64,000 nt of DNA, taken from NCBI GenBank assembly GCA_013076295.1, contig RQOL01000828.1, positions 1,116,001-1,180,000 on the forward strand, in the 5' to 3' direction. The notes below the pieces were generated by a model. The model was not told where the DNA came from and did not search any database. It saw only the letters and a list, made by a program, of their open reading frames with translations. This DNA comes from Sanderia malayensis. Its lineage: Eukaryota; Cnidaria; Scyphozoa; Semaeostomeae; Pelagiidae. The position numbers were made by a program, and so were the translations under genes. This document shows positions 44,301 to 56,923 of this stretch, in pieces; the first letter of the stretch is position 1, and the number at the start of each line of letters is the position of its first letter.

Positions 44301-47300
44301 AATCACTGTTTCTGCAAGCTGTGGATTGAGTACTAACATAAGAATGTCTTTCCTAAGTTTAGCTGTTTGCATCGTGCTATTGAGATGCCTCACTTTTACT
44401 TTAAACCATTCATCCTGTGTTCATATGTTGAATTTCTCCATCTCTTTCTTTGTCCTTCTTCGTTTCATTTTTCTTTCTACCATGCTTTCAAATTTCGGTC
44501 TTGAAATGCCCATCTCAGATTTTTCATGTGCCCATAGAGAGTCAACACTTTACTTTCGATGAATGAAGTAGATGAAAGAAGTTCCCATATTTTATTATGA
44601 TCAGAATGTTTTTGATCTGTCATAAATCGCGTTATATGATTTTGAAATACTTAATTTTTGTTCAGGAGTTGTGTTGTCCAATTTGCACGCTCTAATTTAC
44701 GCAAAGCAACTGAAAATACATGGTTAGCGAATATCCCAGCCTTAACTTTATGTGGATTGAAGTGGAGTTTATGCATTCTTTTCCAACGCAGTTAGACCTA
44801 TAAACCCATGCTGTAGCTTACTGATTCCTCCTCCATGGTTTTAAGAGGACAACTTGTTGCAAAGATAAACAAAGTTGGAGACTTTCATTTATTACAACAT
44901 AAGACAACAATACTGAAATTAGGAAATATCTAAGAAAGTTTGAGTGTTGGGTTGAAAAGCCATGCATGTGAGTAAACTTCAGGCTTTGGGTGTTCCATGA
45001 GGTTTTTTCTTAAGAGCGAAAGTTTTTGTACTTCTGTGAAGGCCGGCCGGGTATTTTAAAGGCTAGCATCATCATAATTTTTCTAGTGCTATTTTGTATC
45101 TTCTCTTAGGTTGGCCACCAATATGAAACGGAAAATGAAGACGAACTGAAAGAAAAACGTGATATTCACATTGTCAAGCATTTCGAAGAGTTTAGGAGTG
45201 AGTTGTGATAGCAAATTATTCTTTTCTAATCGTTAAGCAAATCGTTTGTTTTTGCAACTGCGTGACGAGAAAAGATCGAAACTCAATATTCCAGCACTTT
45301 CTTTGATGAATCTCAATCGACTTATACAGCAATATCATCCAACCACTTTCTCCATCAACTTCATCAACAATCTGAGACAAAACGCCATTATATTTGCAAA
45401 TTTGTTCACTCTTTCTCAATAACTCTTTGAAAATCAATAACATAAACTTGTTTCCCCCTTACTTCAATGTTGTTTTTGTGAGAAACTACAATGCACCTTC
45501 CATTTTCATATTTTCGTGATGTTGAAATGAGACAAAACAACATTGAATTGGCGGTTGGGGACGGACTTACATATGCTCAAAAGGATAAGGGGTAATTTCG
45601 TTCGGATTGCAACTCCCATTATTTCTTCTTTGTCTCACACCTATTCTCTATGTTGAATAAATATATTCATAAATAAAAAAAATCGAAGTCTGTATATCGG
45701 ATACCCGTGAGAGTGCTCAATACATTTAAGCAGAGCCAGACATATGTGGAAGAGAAAAGAGTCAAAAGACTAAACTCTGCATTTCGACAAGCCTCTTTCC
45801 TGGTTTCCCACTCATCAGGTACATCTCCTGATGAACTTAGTTGCAGATTGTGATTGTGTTTATTCTTGCTTTTTCTTTCCATTTCAAGTAACAAACAGAT
45901 CTCCCATCGGGTGCAGGTGCTTGGTGCAGCGGAATTTTTCAAAGATTCTACCAGCTTTACTTGGAGATTTAAGAGATTGGGTTGTCGACACAAGAATTAA
46001 AGTAAGTTCAACAATCATAACTCGTGTTTATCATATTTTATTTCTTTGACCTTTTTTCCGCGACTCTTAAAAATGCTATATACGGCTATACTTTATCGCT
46101 TAACAAATTAAATTTTTGCTTCAAAACTGATAAACACCAACTGATTTTGTGATTGAAATAGTGAATATTCTCGAGATAGCGTCACGCTCGCAATCCAATA
46201 GGCAGTCGAGATAACGAATTTTAATTCTCCGAGTATCAATTTCCTTTGGCGGCTGACACTTTAATTAATTATCGATTACACGTTCAACTTTCTTACGTAG
46301 GCCGCACAGCTACTCTATCAGCTAATATTTTACGCAGAGGATCACATCACCATGCATTTAGAGCCTCTCTTTCAAGGTCTCTATAAGTCGGTGCAGGATG
46401 AAGAGGAGGCTGTCTCCAGTCAAGTATGTATGCCTAAGACTGATACTCATACTCACTCAGCATAACGGACCTTGCATGTAACAGCGATGACTTCCCTTTA
46501 TTGAAGACCAACCATTTGATCCTTTAAACGGCTTGGTGGTACAATTAGGCTTGGTGTAACAGCCGCCCTTGGGTCTTAATAGACTAAATGCTCCCACGCA
46601 GAGGATGAGGTGTACACGCAGGCTTGACATTGATCAACCTGATACCAGATACTGTTTTCTCGTAGACAATCAAGTGTGCTGAATTGATTGGAATTTACGT
46701 TGAACCATCGATACATCTCAATTTGATATTACCCCAGCTTCAAGCTTCTTCCGTATCGTCTACAAATGCTTGCGCTGGAACGCTGGCAATTATTGCAGCT
46801 TTCGTTAGAAATGCCAACCCCACATTGATCAACAACGAGCTTCAGGTAAGCCAACGGCCATTTGTAAAACATGGAATTGAGGAATGGACCACTGGAATTG
46901 TTGGATAGAGTAGTGGGAATGCGTATCTTAGTTGGTTATTCCAATGAAACATGTGTTCTACTTAATGTTCCCCCATTCCACCTAGAATTTAAAAGATGTC
47001 CCATTTTTGCCATTTGCAATTGCCAAAATAATAATAGTAATGATGATGATGATGATGACAGTTAAACTTTTTATATTTTCAGAGATTGTGCACTGTTGTG
47101 AATTCTCCTGACGTCTGCTGCGACGTCACTCCAGATGTTCACACTCGGTTGAATGAATTTGTCTTAACCATTTTATCGAAAGATTATATTCATGTGAATG
47201 ATGGCATTAGTTGTATGATATTCAGTATCCTACTGCACGTCACTGCGTTAACACAAGACCAAGACGTGTTGCGTCAGGTAAGGCCTCCGTTCAAACTACT

Positions 47301-50300
47301 ACTGCCATGAAATTAGTAGGTAACTTTCAAGAACAGTCTTTAAAATCAGTAATAGATTTTAATTGTCTTGGTATTAACAATATTCCTTATTATTCGTAAT
47401 TGTATTTAGTGTTAACAGTAGTACTTTCCAGTGGCGTAGGAGCGTCTCTGGAAATACTACTAAAAAGTAGGGGGTGGGGGGGGGGAAATACAGTTGAATC
47501 CCGTTGAGTTGTACCCGGATAGCTTGGACTTTCACCAAGTCCGATTGATTTTCAATTTCAATGGAGGTCCGATTTAAGGTGATTCAACTGTAGTATTTAG
47601 CATTAGTAAGCATACCTAATTATTGGTGCATAAAAAGTGAACTCTCTAATGTAGTTTAGATAGTTCACTTTTTATGCACCAATGATTTCTTTATGAAACT
47701 TTCCAGTACAGCAAGTTAAACATACAGCTAATTCTTTCATAATACTATGTGGCTTCTATTGATCGAACTCCTGATTTAGGGAAGTATTTTCTATTCCATT
47801 AAGGGACGTTATTTTCTCCGTACTTAACTTCATTTTTACTTTTGCTTGATACATGTTAATGTTTTTTGTCTCCTAGACTGAAGAACTTTTTGAGAAGTTA
47901 AGCATTGTCAGGAACTTGAAGAATGTAGATGAATTGGTTAAGGAGCATGGCATCGCTGTTCTTCAAACACTCCAGGTGGTCAATCACGTCTTTTTTTACT
48001 CATTTCTCCACTTTATTCATCTATCATTACTTTCTTCTTCTGTTATTTTCTCCTTTTTTATTACTTTCCCTCTGCTATTATTACTTTTCTTATCTGGGAG
48101 TATTTTCCCAAATCTTTCATCGAATCCTGAATGCGGTTATTTTATTTTCGAATCTTTTAATACCTTTTTAACATGTAATTAAAGAATTCTGTCTCTTCAA
48201 AAGTTTTTAATGAACCAAGCCTTGTAAAACACACCTCTGTTCCCCAAGGTGTTAGAATTTCACAGATTTAGCTGTATTAACAGATTGATACCAAAAACAT
48301 TGCATTTATGGCCCTTTCGGTACAGGAAAGAATTTGGTCTTAAGATGTATCGATTTCATCACTGTTTGTCTTGAGATGATAAGGCTATTTGATGTGGCCC
48401 AGTTGTTCAATGTGTTTTTGTCTCGTTGTTTCAGACCGGTGCTGATTCTTGGACGAGTAGTTCGGCTGAATGCTTTGTATTTGAAAGTTTGTTACTTCTT
48501 CGCGATGGTTCCCTACCCCTGTTGCTAGACGAAGCCATCAATATTTTAGTGACAAATTTGAAGTTGCAGAAAGACCCTGAACTAAGATTGAAGTACGTAC
48601 ATAATCATTATTTATCATTAACTCTGTCATTAATTTTATACCATGCTTTATCCTTAATTTAATGATTTCGTTTTTCGTTCTCGTAAAATGCCGCCAATTA
48701 TTATTGTCTATAACTTTCACTTATTCATCCTGTCATGATCTATTTATAATTTATGTTTTCTCATTTTTGCCCTCTCGATCATTATCTACTTTAACCTATA
48801 ATAATGTCCATTATTTCTTTCTTAAAGACTATTCACTTTGACATCCAAGTTGGCAATGAAAGCTATTGATTCGACAGAGATTCGTGTTACCTTTCAAAGC
48901 CACTGCATAACTCTGATACAATCTTCTATTATACCAAACTGCGTTTGGAAACCTGGAAGGTAGCTAAGTTTTTCATCAATTGCTAACGTAGTTTGATGAG
49001 TGATTCTGCCTCGACTCCCAACCCTCCAATTCGTCCACATCCATTGCATTACGCTTCTTTGTATGTTCTCTTATTTCAAAGCACCCTTGGCAAATCGTTC
49101 TATTGTAACTTCGAATTTTTGACGTTATCTGTAATAAACTTATGCATCAATATATCAAATTACTTTCTACTCCTCTGAATGTCCGATTTGGTTGGATCCA
49201 ACGTCCAACTTTTTTCATGTATATTTATTGATCGATTTGTAGGGTTGTTGCTGCTGTTAGGGCAGCCTCGATGTCATGCCTTTGGTCGCTGTTTAGAGGC
49301 CGAATCGTTGAGACGCATCATTTGGACTGTGTATTCGCAGATCTACTTACTCAGGTAGCAAGCAGTTCTGTTTATATATACATTTTCTGAGCTGCTTTGG
49401 ATTTTCCACTTCAAACGACACTTATTAGCGCCATTGGTACGCTCACAATTGAATTTCAATAATCCTTTATAGTAAAGTGAATACTGTCTAATTAGTACAC
49501 CCCGGGGAAGCATGATAATGTTCGAATTGCAAAAATTTGAATTAAAGGGTTGTGCTACAAGGATTGGTGCATTAGTGATCTTTGAAGTGGCGGAGAATTT
49601 TGTTCGAGTTAGATAGAGCTCGAATTACAAGAGTTCGAACCAGGCATAATAGTCCAATGACTATACTTCTATCCCTATTGTACTTCTATTGGTTATTATT
49701 CCAATCCTCAATCCTATTATATTATTATTCCATGTTATTTGTCTACTCGTCAAGGTATAAGTGCACATGTGCTATTCGTATTTAATACTTACAGTTTCAC
49801 GTTGATACTCTGTAGATGATTGCCTGTCTTGATGATGATAATCGAACAACCCGTATGGTTACGTGCAAAACATTACTCAGGCTGTTTCTAGAATGCAAAG
49901 CCTATTTCGATGGTGAGTAGCAACGTCGTGGCTTTTCATCCCCATATTTGCCAACTCTCCACATTTGACTAAGGCTCGCTTTGCTGATAAACAATATAGG
50001 CTGGTGGTACATTTTTCTGTTTTGAGCGACATTTGATTGACTACATTACATGGGCCAGCCAAGGCTTGAAATGAACAGATCACACATTATCTTTGATTGT
50101 GTTATTCATTGTAGCCGAACGACTGAACCTGATTTATCCTGAGCTTCTGAAAAGAATGGACGACAGTTCAGATGAGATTCGAGTAATAACAACAAAAGTG
50201 TTGTCAGCCTATTTCAAGTAAGATCTTATGTAATTAGTGAGCATGATTTGCACACCATGACGTGCATTCTTCACTAAATTCAAAACGGCCCCTAGTTTAG

Positions 50301-52308
50301 GTGTACGTTATGCCCGCCTTCTCTAGAAACACACTTTATCTATTTATCTAAAGATTCTTATTGTCTACACTGGCATCACAGTGCTCGATGTACAGGAGTA
50401 CAGAGCAATAGAAGAAAGTAGACTTAGTTTTCTGTATGTATCTATATATGTGTACTCTTGCAACATATGTATGTATATATATATTTATGTATTGAGTGGA
50501 GTAGATAAAATTCAACAACTATGTTCATCTATACAAGCCTGTTTGGTGACTTTTCACCCACTCGTCAGGAGATTTATATACTCTACTCAATATATACTTT
50601 GCTCTACTTAAATGTATTGATCACTCTCATACGGCGAATAGACATACTGATACTATATCTATATATGTGCGTATACAGTAGAAAGAAGCTACATTTAGTG
50701 AATACGAGTCACGGAAAATTTGTCTTTTCACTCAGTGTAGCTTTTACTGTATTATTGCTATGTGCTTTTATGCATCGAGCACTATAATGTCAGAATGGGC
50801 ATACTCATCTATTAGAGCTATCTGTATGTGCGTATATTTATAGCGAAGAACCAGTTCAAGCATATCCTTTATCCATCTAAATGTCTACTGTATTGTTACA
50901 CATTTTCATGGCTTTCTTGTTTATTTCAGATGTTTTTCCAACTACGATGTTGATTTGTATCGATTGCATCTGGAAGCGATTTTCAAAGGAATGTTAATCC
51001 ACCTTGACGATCCTGAAAAAGAAATTCAGGTAACCATTATGAATCAGCCTCCAACGCACAACACTCGTTGCTCATGTGTAAGATATACATAACTACTTGC
51101 CAACTCCACCCTCGTCTTGGTTCAGCCAACATCGTGTAATCTCACTGTAACGAACTCTTTAGTATGCCGGTATATTCGTTTAGTCCGTTGAAGGTTCGGT
51201 AGAATTTTATCTTGGTTCAACTACAAAGTATTCTTTTGCTCCATTCAAGGCTTGTTCTATTGTGATTATACTGTATGTTTTATAAGATTGTTGTGAAATA
51301 TCTTTCTCAACAAATGTAGTGCTCTATGCAATTGTAGACAGAGTGAGTTTATAATTATTAGAATAACAACGCACAAAGAATACTATATTGGTTGTTGCTA
51401 CCAATGTGGTAATAAGCAATTTTCATTATTGTACACCTTATGTGTAAACTACATTTTCTTTTGTTTAACCAGGAATAAACTTAATTTCGGTGTGAAACGA
51501 TTTTCTCCTTTTTCCAGGATGCTGTTCTTGCGGCTCTGAAAGACAGTAGTTTTATACACCCGAATTTATTGAGAAGCAAAGTGGACGAAGTTAAACACAA
51601 ACATAGATTATCCAGGTTTGTGAATCGCGCAGTGTTTTATTGCTTCTGAGTGATTGTAAGCTGCATATTAGAAGCCATTCAATCCACGACAATACACTTT
51701 TTTATAAGAAACTTAGATCAGCATTTGGTACTAAAAGTTTCTTAATTTAACATGACAATTTTGGCGTTTTAATGAAGCTAAGCTATTTTGGATGGATATA
51801 ACCCAAGTCGTCTTGAAGAATCCTGCTGATCAAGGTTAAAAATTACCATTTTTTCCAAGCAAAATTCATAATGTTTGCTGAAGTGAAACCATGCTTTTCA
51901 CAAGCTTAAGTCAATGGACTCGTTTTACGATTGGAAATGTTACAATTTCTTAATTATCTTTGAGTTTAGTACTAACGTTTCTTGAATTTTGACCATCCTG
52001 GCTCTAGTTTCTTATTAACGAGGTCTCATGCTTGTGTCATGTTTGTGTTAGTCTAATTGTCAGTTACATTGACTACAATCAAAAGATTTTAGAATGTTCT
52101 GGGATAATCGTTTTTAATGATTCTGACAAAAAGGGTTGTTGTCATTCATGTGATCTGGGCTGAAAGAAATTGAAAATTGCCATCAACTTATGATTTTCTT
52201 TACACCATTTGATTTCATTTTCTTTTCAATTTTAGATACTGTGACGATCTCATTAGCCATATTGACACGGTTCTCATGACGCAAACCGAGCTTCAACAGC
52301 AATCGTGA
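41364..52308 (+). CDS. DNAAF5: Dynein axonemal assembly factor 5 (HEAT-repeat protein 2)
   Basis: Cytoplasmic HEAT-repeat factor for pre-assembly of axonemal dynein arms, so it implies motile cilia or flagella. Coding exons: 41364-41399, 41745-41956, 42207-42441, 42855-42989, 43337-43485, 43941-44037, 45110-45197, 45889-46001, 46301-46423, 46666-46845, 47083-47277, 47877-47975, 48435-48592, 48828-48959, 49243-49354, 49816-49912, 50115-50217, 50930-51029, 51518-51615, 52236-52308. All junctions are GT-AG and phases close, giving 844 residues (human 855). Diagnostic blocks: RDINCLSDGARYVRQK near the N-terminus, FSKILPALLGDLRDWVVDTR mid-protein, and HEAT-like helical pairs throughout. The start sits in a 36-nt first exon that is duplicated at 37726. 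A poly(A) signal AATAAA is at 52627. Confidence 0.96.
42548..42615 (+). repeat. Possible tRNA-derived SINE fragment
   Basis: In DNAAF5 intron 3, ATGGCCAAGTGGTGAGACTG resembles a tRNA A-box region and TATTCGATTC a decayed B box about 45 bases on. Weak. Confidence 0.25.
43517..43563. repeat. Three tandem copies of a 16-bp near-palindrome
   Basis: GGTTTATAAGAAACC-type units in tandem, in the intron just after DNAAF5 exon 5. The same word occurs singly at 21000 and in variant form at 51700. Confidence 0.8.
47484..47592. mobile_element. Short TIR element (ACAGTTGAATC family)
   Basis: DNAAF5 intron 11. Starts ACAGTTGAATCCCGTTGAG and ends GGTGATTCAACTGTA, an inverted match. About 105 bp, non-coding. 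Confidence 0.7.
47622..47683. other. 22-bp perfect inverted repeat, 18-nt spacer
   Basis: Arms 47622-47643 and 47662-47683 (ATTGGTGCATAAAAAGTGAA...) are exactly complementary. In DNAAF5 intron 11, just after the short TIR element. Confidence 0.9.
49475..49655. mobile_element. Dispersed TIR element, copy in DNAAF5
   Basis: Between exons 15 and 16. Contains AATGTTCGAATTGCAAAAAT, GGTGCATTAGTGATCTTTGA and CTCGAATTACAAGAGTTCGA. These match blocks at 12549/17700 and 52775-52850. Boundaries approximate. Confidence 0.65.
51694..52025. mobile_element. Possible TIR element (TTATAAGAAACTTAGA family)
   Basis: In the last DNAAF5 intron. Left end TTTTTTATAAGAAACTTAGA; right end CTCTAGTTTCTTATTAACG, roughly inverted. 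Similar words pair at about 20998-21190. Boundaries and TIR quality are uncertain. Confidence 0.4.
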
Positions 52309-52969
52309 TCTATGACGATGAATATCAAAGATCCCTCTTGAATTTGTTATCTGTTATAACTGTTGATTGTGGAACTATCGTTGTTTTGAAGCCATGTAAG
52401 GCTGACAATAAGAGATAGATGTATACATGTTACACAGTGAAAAATTGTCTCGTTGCTGTGTATTTATTGCATCATGCTTTTACTGACCCTACACTGGTGA
52501 AGATGCAGAATTTTCTTAGTGGATGGAATATATTTTCTGAATCTTGGTCCCATGTTTGACATTTTGTACCTCATTGCCTCTATACTTTTCATGGTTGTAT
52601 GTTTTTATGATGGTTCTCACTTATTTAATAAATGTATATTGTATATTGAATTCATTTGTTTTTTATTTTATGACTGTTTGATGAAATGATAGGGTTGGAA
52701 GGCCATTTCCCGATATTATTAGTTTCAACTTAATTCACTGATTTTGCAAATTATGCACGACGAAATACAAAGAATTGGTTCATTAGTGATCCTTGAAGGG
52801 CAGAGAATTTCTTTCGAAATAGATAGAGTTCGAATTACACGAGCTCGAACTATGCAGATTTGACTGGTGCGGCTCCTCCGCCGCGTCTCGATATGCAAAA
52901 TGCAATGCAAAAGCAAAACCAATGCACCACGTGGGGCCTAAACTCGTCTACTCTGTATTCCTCGCCAAG
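52309..52969. promoter_or_regulatory. DNAAF5 3' end and SPOUT1 promoter region
   Basis: The DNAAF5 3' UTR runs to an AATAAA at 52627. The remaining ~340 bp before the SPOUT1 start must include its promoter, and a TIR-element copy (52737-52872) fills much of it. Confidence 0.55.
52737..52872. mobile_element. Partial copy of the GTTCGAATTA dispersed element
   Basis: Contains GGTTCATTAGTGATCCTTGA, AGAGTTCGAATTACACGAGC and the end GCAGATTTGACTG, matching 49560-49650 and 17740-17762. Its right end lies ~100 bp upstream of the SPOUT1 start codon. Confidence 0.65.
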
Positions 52970-55900
52970 ATGAAGAAAAGAAAATTTCAACAGGAAAAGG
53001 AAGGTTAGACATACAAATTATGGTTTCAAATTGTTTTAATAGTGAGTCATCTTCACATGGTATGGAGCATTTGATTCCAAATTGCGTGAATGACAATATA
53101 ATTATTATTTTTAACACCTTTATTAGCTAATGAACAAGAAATACCTTCAATTTCTAAAAAGAAAAAGAAAATACGAAAGACTCCAAAAGGTATTTGCTAT
53201 GATTCTAATGATTTATATACGTGTGCGACAAATCAGTTTCTAAAGATCACAAAGCTCATGTAGCATGCAAATTTGTTATGTCACACTGGAGTTAATGTTA
53301 TTGAGATGTTTGTTAAGCCAAATCTCCATTCACTTATTACAGTATCATTTATTGTCGTAGGCAGAAATTATACCATAAGTGTTGCACTGCCTGGCTCAAT
53401 TTTAGAAAATGCACAGTCACCAGAACTTCGAACCTATCTTTCTGGCCAGGTATGAAGACATTGTGCACACATAAGACATGCAATGCAATGAAATTGTTAT
53501 AAACAAAATATCAGGGCCACACTTTGTGTAATAAGTAACTCTGCAAATGTAGTTGGAAACACACACTCACAGTTACACTACAACCCTTTCTATTATTTTG
53601 CTAGTTAATCTATTTTTTGTCTTTTGTTTGTAACTATGTGCAGTCAAAATTTAATAAATTTTTTCCAACAAGCTCTACAATACTATTTAAATTAGCATTC
53701 TATTCTTAAAACTTTTGTGTCTCACAGCCTGTACTTATTTTGATCATTTGTTTGAACAGTTTACTTTTTGCATGCAGATTGCAAGAGCGCTTGTTGTCTT
53801 TAATGTTGATGAAGTTGTCATATTCAATGAATCTTCCAAAAATGTTAAAACTGATGGTGATTTCAAAGGCTCTACCAAGGCAAGCGATCCAAATATTTTG
53901 TTGGCTCGAATCTTGCAGTACCTAGAATGTCCACAGTACTTACGAAAGTTTCTGTTTCCAAGGCATCCTGATTTAAAGTATGCAGGTAATATTAAGAACT
54001 CATTATTACTATTATGATCACTGCTATATATATACTTATTGCTTATCACGCTATTAACTATTTTTTATGTTATTATTCCTATTGCGTAGTCCCGGTCTTG
54101 TGATTCTCACACTTCACTTTGATTTATCTACTACTTTAGATTTTTATTGCTCTCATCTACTTTCTTTCATGTTATGTTCTGATACGAGTTGTATTTCCTT
54201 TACACTGTTATCTTAATAGGTAAGCTATGAAATGTGTGTTATAGTTAACAACAGTTTAAGCTATCAGTATTAATACTTAAGGAATCAATATGAATTTTTC
54301 ATCTTTTATATACATTATCTAAATGAAATGAATGGAATAAAAATTGCGAAAATCACAGAGTAAATATCTATGCATTGGGGAATTCAATTTAAATGGTAGC
54401 TGGCTTATTGGATCTCAAATGTATTCAGATTCAATGGTAATTTGAATTTCATTTGTTTCAGGGCTTCTTAATCCGTTGGATTGCCCTCACCATATGAGGA
54501 TTGATGACATATGTACGTACAGAGAAGGAGTTGTGCTTGACAGGCCTGTTAAGAAAGGAGGAGGCTCGTACGTCAATGTCGGACTGCGAAAAGAAATACA
54601 AGTTGACAAGCATCTAAAGCCAAACACACGAGTCACTGTAAAACTTGAGGATGCATACTCAGGTATAGTAAATATGTTTCTACCAATGCTTTTACTTTGA
54701 CTTTATGATTTGTTAAGGTTTTCTAAAACACTTTTATTGTCAATTGTGAAGCAATTTGTGGGGTATGTATGTATAATGTTAATATTTATAATCAATTTTA
54801 CATTTTGCTGAACCTATGTTTTCATTCAGAGCATCGTAAATCCTTGAATGAGCCCCCACTTTCGAATAAGCCCCCATCCTGATAATCATTTGCAAGGAAA
54901 TTGAGCGAAAGTTTTCAGACATTGAATTTGCTTTGTGAATGTATTGCAAATAACAGCAAGTTTAAACCAATAATTTCATTGATTGGTTGCTTCGTAATAA
55001 CTTTTATTTTGCTTTACATTGAACAATAATCCAGCTAAAGCTTCGCTTTTGCAAATAAGCCCCCGGGGGTTTATTCGAGGATTTACGGTAACATGAAACA
55101 TACTAGCAAGCTTCGAAAATCCATTCTCATATTTAGAGCTTTCCTGTAGAACAGGTTATTAATACAAATGATTTAACGGATGCTTTTTTGAAATAAAAGC
55201 TCTTCATACAACAGTCTTGATAAACTATGAAGGAAGTTCAATGGTAAAATTTGTTAAGACAGTTGAAAAAGCAGGCACCTTTTGGTTTACATAAAAAGAC
55301 CTGTCAAAGCTTTAGAGATATCATACTATCATCGCACAAGTCTGTTTCTTCAAATAGCGTGTGCTATAATTTCTTTGTTGGCTTCTGATCACAATTTATT
55401 CTTTTACAGATGAATCACGCGTGAAAGGCAAGATCGTGTCTCCGTCCGAGCCTCGTTTGGAGGAAGGCACGTACTGGGGTTATAACGTGAGATTTGCACA
55501 GACATTTGGTGCGGTGTTTACACAAAGTCCCTTCAAAGATGGGTATGACTTATCAATTGGAACTTCGGAACGGGGAGAACCAGTCGAAGATTTGCAGCTA
55601 TCATCTTTCAGGTAATACAAACAGCTGGGTTTTAATTAACCAAGAGGTTTTTTAATCCAGATACTGGATTCCTGCGATTTGGCGAACCCTGGAGTGTAGT
55701 AAAATTATTTCTTATAAGGAGACTTGTAAGGAATTGCCACGAAGCTGTTTAAGGGATCAGAGATGTTTAGGTTTTAATGCCGCGAAGCTCTTTATTTGAT
55801 GGTTGGGTAATTGTTTCAGGATTCTACATTAAAGGTTGTGATTCCCCAAATAGAATATTAATTTTTCGTTTTTACTGATTTTCTACTTTATTAGAAATAC

Positions 55901-56923
55901 ATTGTTTTGCAGGCACATGTTGATCGTATTTGGTGGCTTATCTGGATTAGAGGCTAGTCTCGAATCGGATGAATCGCTGTCTGAATCCGATCCCAGATTA
56001 CTCTTCGATCATTACGTCAACAGCTGCAATAATCAAGGCAGCAGAACAATTCGAACTGAGGTTTGTTTCTCTAATCTTTGCTCGAATATTTGCTAACTAC
56101 ACGCTTCTCAGAAGCGTTAATGTATCATTGCAGTTCTGGATATATGCTTGCGTTTACGGTATACTATAGCTGCGTGTTCCAACCTCTATGAAATATCCTT
56201 GTCTTGATTTTACGTACGTAGAACACGAGGCAAAAGAGAGAAACGATGTTGAGTTTGCTTTTTATTTGATTTGACTGACTCACTGACTGACTGAGAGAGA
56301 GTTACATACATTTATATACATTCTTAAAAGCTAAAAGTATGCATGATTTACCCAGATGATAGCAAAGATGAGGAAGGACGAGGTGAAGTGATGTTTAGTT
56401 GGATAGAATGGCGAGGTTTGAAAGTGTTAAGTGTTAAGATGAAGGTTGTAGCGCGATTGATAGGTCAGGGACAGCAAGCTTGTGGAATGATTGGAGGTGA
56501 TATGAAGGAGAAATGAATGTGCCATGATTAAATTTCACCACAACAGGGTCTCAACAGTTTAAGAGCACTTTGATTACACCCATTGTTTGCCAAATTTCAG
56601 GGCATTTTATTGGTATGTGAAAGCCCTTATCTTATGGTTTTAAAAAAGTTAGGAGCACGTGCCAATAAGTATCCCTCCCCTCGTTCCTACTAGACTCACT
56701 ACATTGTGCCCCTGTGCCTGAACGGAACCAGCAAAAACGAGTGAGGCACAGGGATGCAATGTAGTCAGTCTACGTCTCTACGTCCCTACTCGAGTCGGTG
56801 GCTCGAATTGCTGCGTTGGTACGTAAATGTCTTTAATATCGACCTTTGTTCTATTCGTAGGAGGCTTTGCTTATCACCCTGTCCGCTTTGCGTCCATTAG
56901 TAAACCATGCCGGATCGGTTTGA
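52970..56923 (+). CDS. SPOUT1: SPOUT-domain RNA methyltransferase (CENP-32 / C9orf114)
   Basis: SAM-dependent RNA methyltransferase of the trefoil-knot SPOUT class; the human protein also associates with spindle and kinetochore. Coding exons: 52970-53003, 53127-53189, 53361-53449, 53778-53985, 54462-54662, 55410-55611, 55913-56060, 56861-56923; phases close, 335 residues (human 376). The N-terminus is a lysine-rich tract (SKKKKKIRKTPK), followed by YTISVALPGSILENAQSPEL, RILQYLECPQYLRKF, the insert domain with REGVVLDRP, YWGYNVRFA, DGYDLSIGTSERG, and the cofactor-loop region MLIVFGGLSGLEA with QGSRTIRTEEA. All expected blocks are present and in order. The shorter N-terminus accounts for the length difference. 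Confidence 0.96.
54831..55091. mobile_element. MITE related to 28866-29294
   Basis: In SPOUT1 intron 5. Left end CGTAAATCCTTGAATGAGCC; right end, inverted, TATTCGAGGATTTACGGTA. Subterminal AAGCCCCC motifs parallel the GGGCGCTTA motifs of the larger element. Non-coding. Confidence 0.75.

Noticed and set aside
44203..44562. 119-codon plus-strand frame inside a DNAAF5 intron
   Set aside because: Intron sequence between exons 6 and 7; composition is hydrophobic T-rich text and no motif is seen.
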